Shown here piece after piece: positions 1-5,759 of a stretch of 7,864 nt of DNA. The notes below the pieces were generated by a model. The model was not told where the DNA came from, made no database searches, and saw nothing but the letters and a program-made list of their open reading frames with translations. Origin of the DNA: Eubacteriales bacterium (GTDB taxonomy: Bacteria; Bacillota; Clostridia; Christensenellales; UMGS416); NCBI GenBank assembly GCA_028709505.1, contig JAQVWW010000039.1:1-7864 (forward strand), in the 5' to 3' direction. Every line of letters starts with the position of its first letter. The first letter of the stretch is position 1. The position numbers and the translations under genes were made by a program.

Positions 1-886
1 TGCGCACCAGGTCTATCAGCGTGATCTCCGGCGGATTGTTGATGCGCGGTTCAAAATAGGAATGCGACACCCCCCGGCTGATGTAGACCGACATGCCCAG
101 TTTTTCGTACAGCCCGGCGTCGGCATCGGGGAAATTGATGTTTTTGCGCAGATGCGCCAGACCGCGACCGGCGACGCGTATGACGCCGCCGTGCAGATGG
201 CCGCTGAGCATCACGTGCACGTCCTTTTCCGCGTAAGCCGCCAAATAATAGGGTTGGTGCGAAAGCAGAATTTTAAACATGCCGTCGTAGTCGTCCCAGT
301 TTTCTATCTGGTTTAAATAGCCGCGCATGGCGTCCAGCCCAAAGCTGCTGGAGACGCCGGCCGGATTGGCGTCCCGCGCTTTTTTGACGATGTGCGCCAC
401 GTCGTCTACGCCGGCCAGACAAAATTTTGTGCCGTTATGCTCCAGTATAACCGCTTGGTTCTCCAGCAAAACAATGCCGGCGTCGGCAATTTGCCGGTGC
501 AGATCCTCCCACCGCGCAGCGCTTAAATAATGCTCGTGGTTACCGGGGACGGCGTAAACCGGCGCAATGAGCGTCAGCTTGTGGGCGATATCCAAAAACG
601 ACGTCCACTTGCGCTGATATCCGTCCACCATGTCTCCGGTCAGCAGCACCAGATCCGGCTCGTAGGCGGATATGGACTTGAGCAGCTTTTCCTCGTCCCA
701 CAGCCAACTGCCGTCGTGGTAGTCGGATATCTGTACGATGCGCATGCCCGAGAGCGCCGGCGGAATGTCGCCGCGGGCGATATTGACCTGCACCGTCTCG
801 GGCTGGGTGAAGAAATAAAGCCCCGTCCAGCCCAGGAATCCCACCATCAGCACAAAGCCGATCAACGCTTTGGCACGATTCGTCAT
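1..886 (-). CDS. Membrane-anchored metallophosphoesterase (YkuE/YaeI-like), 3' end outside window
   Basis: I translated 295 codons from the ATG at 886; the frame stays open to the left edge, so the C-terminus is missing. All calcineurin-like metal-site motifs are present: D55 and H57 in SDYH, D85 in TGDMVDG, N116 and H117 in PGNHEH, H210 in LSHQP, and H230 and H232 in SGHLHGG. Residues about 8-26 are hydrophobic after a short basic start, which fits an uncleaved signal anchor with the catalytic domain outside the cytoplasm. There is no twin-arginine pair, unlike Tat-exported YkuE. The family fold normally ends soon after the PEITLIDL segment seen at 286-293, so probably little is missing. The ATG overlaps the stop codon of the upstream methyltransferase gene (ATGA), which suggests translational coupling. 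The ribosome binding site is weak (GAGAAAG). The family is secure; the substrate is unknown, with a phospholipid or cell-envelope phosphate possible. Confidence 0.9.
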   Translation of the reverse strand, partial: MTNRAKALIGFVLMVGFLGWTGLYFFTQPETVQVNIARGDIPPALSGMRIVQISDYHDGSWLWDEEKLLKSISAYEPDLVLLTGDMVDGYQRKWTSFLDIAHKLTLIAPVYAVPGNHEHYLSAARWEDLHRQIADAGIVLLENQAVILEHNGTKFCLAGVDDVAHIVKKARDANPAGVSSSFGLDAMRGYLNQIENWDDYDGMFKILLSHQPYYLAAYAEKDVHVMLSGHLHGGVIRVAGRGLAHLRKNINFPDADAGLYEKLGMSVYISRGVSHSYFEPRINNPPEITLIDLVR

Positions 887-1998
887 GGCTTTCTCGCAAA
901 ATACTCAAAATACCGGCAGGCGATGTTGCCGTTTTTCAGCTGCCGCCTTTTGTGAGCCGGCGCGCCGTACAGCCGCTCAAAATTGGGGCTGGACGTGATG
1001 ATGTGCGTCGACCAGCCGGGCAGCGCGCGGAACGTCTCGCCCATGGCGCGGTACAAATCCTCGGCCTGGCGCACCTCGCCCATGCGCTGGCCGTAGGGCG
1101 GGTTGCAGATAATATGGCCTTGGCTCTCTTGCGGCGCAAAAGCGCGCAAGTCCGCCTTGGTGATGCGGATATTCTGGGAAACGCCGGCCATCTGCGCGTG
1201 GTATTTGGCCATCGACAGCGCCTCATCGTCGATGTCCGACGCCAGTATCGTCAGCGGCTCGTCGTTCTTGGCGTCGCGGGCATACTCGCGCTCGATGCGC
1301 AGCGCCCGCTCGGGAAAGAACGGCAGATGATCGGCGGCAAATTTGCGCCGCAGGCCCGGGGCCATATTGCGGGCGTATAGCGCGCCCTCCACCGCGATGG
1401 TGCCGGTGCCGCAGCACGGGTCGGCCAGCGGGCGGTCACCCTGCCATTTGGTCATCAGCACCAACGCCGCCGCCAGCGTCTCGCGCAGCGCCGCCGGGCC
1501 GTTGAGCTTGCGATAGCCCCGCAGGTGCAGGCCGCTGCCGCTGGTGTCGATGCTCAGCGTCACGCAATCTTTATGAATGTGCGCTTCGATAGCGGCGCTC
1601 TGCGCCGTCTCCAGCAGCCAGGACAGGTTATACTTGGCCTTGAGCCGTTCTACCACGGCTTTTTTGACGATCTTCTGAATGTCCGGCACACTCATCAGTT
1701 GCGACGATACGGCGCGGGCGGTAACGGGAAAAGCCATGTCCCGCCCGATCCAATCCTCCCAGGGCAGCGCACGGCAGCCTTCGAAGAGTTCCTCGAAGGT
1801 TGTGGCCGTATATTGGCCCGCCACCAGCCGTACGCGGCCGGCGGTGCGCAGCCACAGGTTCGCCCGGGCGGCCTCCTCAAACCCCCCGTCGAATTCCACG
1901 CGGGTGGGCCGTGCCGTCACGCCGGAGATATTCAATTTTTCCAATTCTTTGGCCGTAACGCCTTCCAGCGCATAGCCTGTTGTTGCAATCCATTTCAT
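883..1998 (-). CDS. THUMP-domain class I SAM-dependent RNA methyltransferase (YpsC/RlmL-N-like)
   Basis: This 371-residue protein has the length and layout of the Firmicutes YpsC family (COG0116), related to the N-terminal half of E. coli RlmL, which makes N2-methylguanosine in 23S rRNA. An N-terminal ferredoxin-like and THUMP region covers about residues 1-160 and should bind RNA. The Rossmann methyltransferase domain follows: motif I DPCCGTGT at 193-200 binds S-adenosylmethionine, the acidic SDIDDEA stretch at 254-260 matches motif II, and NPPYG at 299-303 is the N-methyltransferase catalytic motif IV. I chose the ATG at 1998 because the protein then begins with MKWIATTGYALEG, the usual family start. 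The in-frame ATG at 2070 would add 24 unrelated residues and lie against the methionine gene's ribosome binding site. No Shine-Dalgarno precedes 1998, and the likely promoter would leave only a few leader bases. The TGA overlaps the next gene's ATG by 4 bases. The exact methylated base is inferred, not shown. Confidence 0.93.
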   Translation of the reverse strand: MKWIATTGYALEGVTAKELEKLNISGVTARPTRVEFDGGFEEAARANLWLRTAGRVRLVAGQYTATTFEELFEGCRALPWEDWIGRDMAFPVTARAVSSQLMSVPDIQKIVKKAVVERLKAKYNLSWLLETAQSAAIEAHIHKDCVTLSIDTSGSGLHLRGYRKLNGPAALRETLAAALVLMTKWQGDRPLADPCCGTGTIAVEGALYARNMAPGLRRKFAADHLPFFPERALRIEREYARDAKNDEPLTILASDIDDEALSMAKYHAQMAGVSQNIRITKADLRAFAPQESQGHIICNPPYGQRMGEVRQAEDLYRAMGETFRALPGWSTHIITSSPNFERLYGAPAHKRRQLKNGNIACRYFEYFARKP

Positions 1999-2012
1999 AG
2001 TTCTACTATAAT
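1983..2012 (+). promoter_or_regulatory. Predicted sigma-A promoter for the methionine synthase gene
   Basis: A -35-like TTGCAA at 1983-1988 is followed after 18 bases by a perfect TATAAT at 2007-2012. Transcription would start near 2019 and give a leader of about 50 bases ahead of the ATG at 2071. The -35 box lies inside the first codons of the divergent methyltransferase gene. The leader is too short for a SAM, T-box or cobalamin riboswitch. Confidence 0.6.
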
Positions 2013-2016
2013 AGCA
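2008..2016 (-). promoter_or_regulatory. Predicted extended -10 promoter for the THUMP methyltransferase gene
   Basis: On the minus strand TGCTATTAT (TG motif at 2016-2015, TATTAT at 2013-2008) is a good extended -10 element; no convincing -35 lies upstream. Transcription would begin near 2001, only about three bases before the ATG at 1998, so the mRNA would be nearly leaderless. This agrees with the absence of a Shine-Dalgarno. The element overlaps the plus-strand TATAAT at 2007-2012. Confidence 0.45.
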
Positions 2017-2056
2017 TAAACAGCGCGGTAAAGATACAGCGCCGTCAGCAACTTTT

Positions 2057-2062
2057 AGGAGG
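2057..2062 (+). promoter_or_regulatory. Ribosome binding site AGGAGG of the methionine synthase gene
   Basis: AGGAGG ends 8 bases before the ATG at 2071, which fixes that start codon. Confidence 0.9.
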
Positions 2063-2070
2063 AACCCCAC

Positions 2071-3795
2071 ATGTTAAAGCCCGAACTGGATGCGCTGCTT
2101 GCCGGCGGTTTTTTATTAGGCGACGGATCCACCGGAGCCGAGCTTTCGCGCCGGGGCATGCCCGCCGGCGTCAGCCCTGAGCTATGGGTATTGGAGAATC
2201 CCGACGTGTTTATCCAGATGCAGCAGGAATATATCGCCGCCGGCGCGCAGTTCGTGCTGTCGCCGACGTTCGTGGCCAATCCCATCAAGCTGGCGCACTA
2301 CGGCGTAGGCGAGCAGGCCGAGGAAATCAATACGCGCCTGGTGACGCTATCGCGCCGGGCCGCCGGCGATCGGGCGCTGGTGGCTGTCGATTTGGGCCCC
2401 ACCGGCGAGTTCATCAAGCCGCTGGGCACGCTGTCGCTGGATGACATCATCGATTGTTACAAGCGGCAGATCCGTGGCGTGCTGGCCGCACAGCCCGATT
2501 TTTTCATGCTGGAGACGTTTATGGACGTGTCCGAGGCCCGCGCGGCGGTGCTGGCCATCAAAGAGAGCTGCGATCTACCCTTTCTCGTGAGCATGACGTT
2601 CGACCCTTCGGGCCGGACGCTGACCGGCGCCACGCCGCAGGCGGTGGCCGCCACGTTTACGGCGCTGGGCGCCTCGGCGGTGGGCTGCAACTGCTCCGGC
2701 GGGCCCGACTCCCTCAAGGCCATCCTGGCGGCCATGCGCGAAGTAACGAATCTGCCGCTCATCGCCAAGCCCAACGCCGGCCTGCCCGAGGTGGTAAACG
2801 GCGAAACCGTCTTTCGCATGGGGCCGGATGCGTTCGTCGACGGCATGCGCCAGCTTATCGCGTTGGGCGCCACGGTGGTGGGCGGCTGCTGCGGCACGAA
2901 CCCCGACCATATTGCCGCGCTGCGCGACGCGCTGGCGGACCTGCGGCCGGCCGGCCGCCCGGCGGTGCGGGGCATCTGGGCATCGTCTCAGCGCAAGGCT
3001 GTCTGCATCGGCGCGCCGCACATTACCGTCATCGGAGAACGCATCAATCCCAGTGGCAAGAGCGAGCTTATCCAAGAGCTTAAGGATCTTTACCCCGACA
3101 CGGCCATGGACATGGCCCGCGAGCAGCAGGCACAGGGCGCCGAGATACTGGACATCAACGCCGGTGGCGCCGGCATAGACGAGCAGGCCGCGCTGTGCAT
3201 GCTGGTGGAGGAGCTGAGCCAGTCGACCACGGCACCGTTCGCGCTGGATTCGACAAACGCCGACGCGCTGTGCGCTGCGCTGCGGCTCTATCCCGGCAGC
3301 GCGCTGCTCAACTCCATCGTGCCGGGGCCGGATGCCCAGCGGCTGTTTGCCGCAGCGGCGCTGTACGGCAGCACGCCGGTTCTGATGCCGATGGCCAACT
3401 ATAAGCTGCCGGCCACGGCACGGGAACGGCTGGATGCGCTGACCGAACTGCTGGATATCGGCGCGTGCTACGGCTTTACCGTCGCCAACGTGCTGGTGGA
3501 CGTCGTCACGCCGCCGGCCGCCACCGCCTGGGATACGCTGCGTCAGGCCGCCGACTTTGCTTCGGCCGCCGCGGCAATGGGCTGCACCGTCGTTGCCGGC
3601 ATATCCAACGTCTCCTTTGGGCTGCCCAAGCGCGCGCAACTGAACAAAGCCTGGCTGACCGCTTTAGTATCCCGCGGGTTGCGCTGCGCTATTCTCAATC
3701 CCACCAAAGGCATGATGGACACGCTGCACGCGGCGCGGGTCATAGCCGCAGAGGATGAGTATTGCCTGGACTATATCGGGCGAAGCCGGGATTAA
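2071..3795 (+). CDS. metH: Two-module methionine synthase core: homocysteine S-methyltransferase plus methyl-THF (pterin-binding) domain, no B12 domain
   Basis: This 574-residue protein matches the N-terminal half of cobalamin-dependent methionine synthase. Module 1 (about 1-295) is the homocysteine barrel: it begins GDGSTGAEL at 17-25 and carries the zinc ligands C208 (in GCNCSGG) and C273/C274 (in GGCCGTNPDH), which activate the homocysteine thiol. Module 2 (about 315-570) is the folate barrel, with GERINPSGK at 322-330, DINAGG at 361-366, DST at 393-395, NSI at 414-416 and GISNVSFGLP at 510-519, typical of enzymes taking a methyl group from 5-methyltetrahydrofolate. It is not the methylenetetrahydrofolate reductase domain found in the YitJ-type fusion. 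The protein stops right after the folate barrel at TAA 3793-3795, and the following bases do not continue into a cobalamin-binding module, so this looks like a natural short form. Methyl transfer would need a separate corrinoid protein and its own reactivation route; neither is in this window. Domain assignment is firm; use for methionine synthesis is inferred. Confidence 0.93.
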   Translation: MLKPELDALLAGGFLLGDGSTGAELSRRGMPAGVSPELWVLENPDVFIQMQQEYIAAGAQFVLSPTFVANPIKLAHYGVGEQAEEINTRLVTLSRRAAGDRALVAVDLGPTGEFIKPLGTLSLDDIIDCYKRQIRGVLAAQPDFFMLETFMDVSEARAAVLAIKESCDLPFLVSMTFDPSGRTLTGATPQAVAATFTALGASAVGCNCSGGPDSLKAILAAMREVTNLPLIAKPNAGLPEVVNGETVFRMGPDAFVDGMRQLIALGATVVGGCCGTNPDHIAALRDALADLRPAGRPAVRGIWASSQRKAVCIGAPHITVIGERINPSGKSELIQELKDLYPDTAMDMAREQQAQGAEILDINAGGAGIDEQAALCMLVEELSQSTTAPFALDSTNADALCAALRLYPGSALLNSIVPGPDAQRLFAAAALYGSTPVLMPMANYKLPATARERLDALTELLDIGACYGFTVANVLVDVVTPPAATAWDTLRQAADFASAAAAMGCTVVAGISNVSFGLPKRAQLNKAWLTALVSRGLRCAILNPTKGMMDTLHAARVIAAEDEYCLDYIGRSRD

Positions 3796-3810
3796 CGCGG
3801 CGGCAAAGCC

Positions 3811-3847
3811 GATAAAAAGAAAAGAGGCGCCCGATAATCGGGCGCCT
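3811..3847 (-). terminator. Intrinsic terminator, minus strand (probable end of the pyr operon)
   Basis: A perfect 10-bp stem pairs 3825-3834 with 3838-3847 around a 3-base TAA loop. Read on the minus strand it is followed by CTTTTCTTTTTATC (3824-3811), a good U-rich tail. Read on the plus strand the tail is TGCGCTTGTC, which is poor. It therefore best serves transcripts coming from pyrD, although it lies some 230 bases past the pyrD stop. Confidence 0.65.
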
Positions 3848-3852
3848 TGCGC

Positions 3853-3881
3853 TTGTCAAAACAGTCCTGCGGCCTTTTTAT
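3853..3881 (+). promoter_or_regulatory. Possible intergenic promoter for a small RNA
   Basis: TTGTCA at 3853-3858 (5 of 6 to the -35 consensus), a 17-base spacer and TTTTAT at 3876-3881 (4 of 6 to the -10) form a plausible promoter. The start would fall at about 3888, exactly at the base of the hairpin below. It could be chance in an AT-richer gap. Confidence 0.25.
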
Positions 3882-3887
3882 GGCAAG

Positions 3888-4067
3888 CCTTTCGACCCCA
3901 TAGCGCGCCATGGGAGCGAAGGGTATCGAGTGAAAACAACGCTCTTTCGTTGTTTCCCAGCTTCTTACGCGCATGCCGTTTCAGCGAGGCGGAATACCGT
4001 TATAACCCAAAAATCAAACATAGAGAGTTTTTTGATATTCTGAAGACGCCCGATTGGGCGCCTTTTT
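3888..4067 (+). ncRNA. Candidate structured small RNA or structured 3' UTR
   Basis: This gap holds no credible protein gene but has ordered secondary structure. Hairpin 1 pairs 3888-3894 with 3917-3923 (one G-U pair), then a 2x2 internal loop, then 3897-3901 with 3910-3914 around an 8-base loop. Hairpin 2 pairs AAACAACG at 3934-3941 with CGTTGTTT at 3948-3955 around CTCTTT. The end would be the plus-strand terminator at 4045-4067, giving about 180 bases. I do not recognise it as 6S, SRP or tmRNA. It may equally be the 3' UTR of the methionine synthase mRNA, or structure in the opposite-strand pyr transcript. Confidence 0.3.
4045..4067 (+). terminator. Intrinsic terminator, plus strand (methionine synthase transcript or small RNA)
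   Basis: CGCCC at 4047-4051 pairs with GGGCG at 4056-4060 around the loop GATT, with an outer G4045-C4062 pair beyond one A-C mismatch. Five Ts follow at 4063-4067. On the minus strand the tail is TTCAGAATATC, which is weak, so the polarity is plus. It lies 10 bases past the pyrD stop codon. Confidence 0.65.
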
Positions 4068-4077
4068 GATGCGGTGC

Positions 4078-4992
4078 CTACACCGCCAGCGTATTCACCA
4101 GCGCGTTGATGTCGGCGATATGGTGCTGCGCGCAATAGTCCTTGATGCCCTCAATGATGCGCGGGCAGGCGAACGGATCGGAAAAGTTGGCGGTGCCCAC
4201 CATAATTGCCCGGGCGCCGCACACGAGGAACTCCAGCGCGTCCCGGGCCGTCATGATGCCGCCCATGCCCACCACCGGGATGCGCACGGCGTGCGCGGCC
4301 TGGTACACCATCCGCAGCGCCACCGGCTTTACCGCCGGGCCGGATAAGCCGCCGGTCACGTTGGCCAGGATGGGCCTGCGCCGGTCCAAATCGATGGCCA
4401 TGCCGGTCAGCGTGTTGATCAGCGACAGCGCGTCGGCGCCGGCATCCTCGGCGGCCCGGGCCGTCAGCGTAATATCGGCCGTGTTGGGCGAGAGCTTTAC
4501 CATCAGCGGCTTCGTGCATACTTTGCGCACCGCCGACACCACGTCGTACACGCTTTGGGGCAGCGCGCCGAAGGCTACGCCGCCCTGCTTTACATTGGGA
4601 CATGAGATGTTCAGCTCGATCATATCCACAGCCGAATCGCTCAGCCGCCGGGCCATATACACGTATTCGTCCACGCTGCGCCCGGCGGCGTTGGCCAGTA
4701 TCACCACGTCTTTGGCGCGCAGCGCCGGCAACTCCTGTGCTAAAAACGCGTCGATGCCGGGGTTTTGCAGGCCCACGCTGTTGAGCATGCCCGAGGGCGT
4801 CTCGGCCACCCGCGGCGCGGCGTTGCCGGCGCGCGGTTCGGGCGTCAAGCCTTTTACCGATATGCCGCCCAGGCAGGCGATATCGTAATATTCGCCGTAC
4901 TCCCGGCCAAAGCCGAACGTGCCCGATGCGGCGATGACGGGATTTTTAAACTCCACGCCGGCTATATTCACCTTCATGTTCCCATCAGTCAT
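4078..4992 (-). CDS. pyrD: Dihydroorotate dehydrogenase B (NAD+), catalytic subunit PyrDB
   Basis: This 304-residue FMN protein oxidises dihydroorotate to orotate in the cytoplasm, the fourth step of UMP synthesis. Class 1B features are clear: SVKGLT at 45-50 (lysine binding FMN), NSVGLQNPG at 71-79, NISCPNVKQGG at 128-138 with catalytic base C131, K166 in MVKLSPN, and the FMN phosphate loops GGLSGP at 214-219 and GMGGI at 242-246. A cysteine base rather than a serine, together with the adjacent pyrK, marks it as the NAD-linked heterotetrameric type rather than a quinone-linked class 2 enzyme. I chose the ATG at 4992 because GGAGGTGA sits 6 bases upstream; a second ATG at 4977 has a weaker site. 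The start overlaps the pyrK stop by 8 bases, consistent with coupled synthesis of the two subunits. The stop is TAG at 4080-4078. No pyrF or pyrE follows before the terminators. Confidence 0.97.
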   Translation of the reverse strand: MTDGNMKVNIAGVEFKNPVIAASGTFGFGREYGEYYDIACLGGISVKGLTPEPRAGNAAPRVAETPSGMLNSVGLQNPGIDAFLAQELPALRAKDVVILANAAGRSVDEYVYMARRLSDSAVDMIELNISCPNVKQGGVAFGALPQSVYDVVSAVRKVCTKPLMVKLSPNTADITLTARAAEDAGADALSLINTLTGMAIDLDRRRPILANVTGGLSGPAVKPVALRMVYQAAHAVRIPVVGMGGIMTARDALEFLVCGARAIMVGTANFSDPFACPRIIEGIKDYCAQHHIADINALVNTLAV

Positions 4993-5758
4993 CGAGTATC
5001 ACCTCCGAAAGGGGGAATACCGGCCCGTCTGCGCAAACCCGTTGATGCTGCCAGCCGTCGCCGGCCTTTATTTTGCATACGCAGCCCAGGCACGCGCCCA
5101 CGCCGCAGGCCATGCGCTCTTCCAGCGATGCGTAGCACGGGATATCGCTGCCCTGCATCGCCCGCTGCAGGCTTTTGAGCATCGGCTGCGGCCCGCAGGC
5201 GTATACGGCCTGATAGTCCGCTGCTTCCAGCGCCTGTTTAAGCCCCTGGGTGGCAAAGCCCTTTTGGCCCAGCGATCCGTCGTCGGTATACAAATGCACG
5301 GTGCCATACCGCTTAAATTCCGCCACATCGTAGGCAAGTTCTGCCGTGCGAAAGCCCAGAAAGATGTCAAAGGCCACGTGCGGGTAAGCCGCCACCAGCT
5401 CCAGTAGCGGCGCGGCGCCGATGCCGCCGCCCACCACCGCCGCGCGGTTCACCGTTTCCTCTACCACAAAACCCCGCCCCAGCGGGCCCATGCAGTCCAA
5501 CCGCTGGCCCGGGGATACCAGGCTTAAAAGCCGCGTGCCCTCGCCCACCAGCTGGTAAACCAGCGTCAGCACCTGCCCCTCCACGCGGCAGATGCTAATG
5601 GGCCGGCGCAGGATACGGCCGCTGTCGCCGGGGATTTTCACGTGCACGTACTGCCCCGGCTGCGCCGCTGGGGCTTTGCCCCAGTCCAGCCGCATCTGAT
5701 AGATGCCTTGGGCGATGCGCCGGTTGGACAGCACCGTAGCCAGCGTCAGTTCCTTCAT
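4985..5758 (-). CDS. pyrK: Dihydroorotate dehydrogenase B electron-transfer subunit PyrK
   Basis: This is the 257-residue FAD and iron-sulfur subunit that carries electrons from PyrD's FMN to NAD+. The FAD-binding barrel has RRPISI at 51-56 and GEGT at 72-75, followed by GPLGRGF at 91-97. The nucleotide-binding part has VGGGIGAAPL at 109-118 and ACGPQPML at 187-194. The C-terminal [2Fe-2S] ligands are C218, C223, C226 and C242 (in CGVGACLGC and CADGPVF), the expected PyrK spacing. The length agrees with B. subtilis PyrK. I chose the ATG at 5758: it lies one base past the carB stop and 6 bases after GGAGG (5769-5765). The in-frame ATG at 5773 would place the ribosome binding site inside the gene. 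The 3' end overlaps pyrD by 8 bases. Confidence 0.97.
   Translation of the reverse strand: MKELTLATVLSNRRIAQGIYQMRLDWGKAPAAQPGQYVHVKIPGDSGRILRRPISICRVEGQVLTLVYQLVGEGTRLLSLVSPGQRLDCMGPLGRGFVVEETVNRAAVVGGGIGAAPLLELVAAYPHVAFDIFLGFRTAELAYDVAEFKRYGTVHLYTDDGSLGQKGFATQGLKQALEAADYQAVYACGPQPMLKSLQRAMQGSDIPCYASLEERMACGVGACLGCVCKIKAGDGWQHQRVCADGPVFPLSEVILDD
4999..5006 (-). promoter_or_regulatory. Ribosome binding site GGAGGTGA of pyrD
   Basis: Eight bases fully complementary to the 16S rRNA 3' end lie 6 bases before the ATG at 4992, inside the last codons of pyrK. This decides the pyrD start in favour of 4992 over 4977. Confidence 0.9.
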
Positions 5759-5759
5759 A

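Noticed and set aside
530..955. A 141-codon plus-strand frame opposite the metallophosphoesterase and the methyltransferase end
   Set aside because: The minus strand encodes all phosphoesterase metal-site motifs in one continuous frame across this stretch; the plus-strand product shows no domain.
1999..2070. An upstream in-frame ATG (2070) extending the THUMP methyltransferase by 24 residues
   Set aside because: The extra residues do not resemble the family N-terminus, and the predicted promoter lies downstream of that ATG.
2575..3639. A 354-codon open frame on the minus strand opposite the methionine synthase gene
   Set aside because: The plus-strand frame carries complete zinc and pterin motifs. 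The antisense product is rich in R, G, A and H with no recognisable domain, as expected of a shadow frame in GC-rich DNA.
3792..3974. A 60-codon minus-strand frame in the convergent gap
   Set aside because: There is no Shine-Dalgarno before its ATG, it reads through the terminator stem, and no domain or membrane pattern is visible.
3888..4067. Identification of the gap as 6S RNA
   Set aside because: The size is similar, but I could not pair the two ends into the long interrupted hairpin with a central bubble that defines 6S RNA.
3755..4069. A 104-codon plus-strand frame covering the end of metH and the gap
   Set aside because: It overlaps the metH 3' end, reads through both terminator hairpins and resembles no family.
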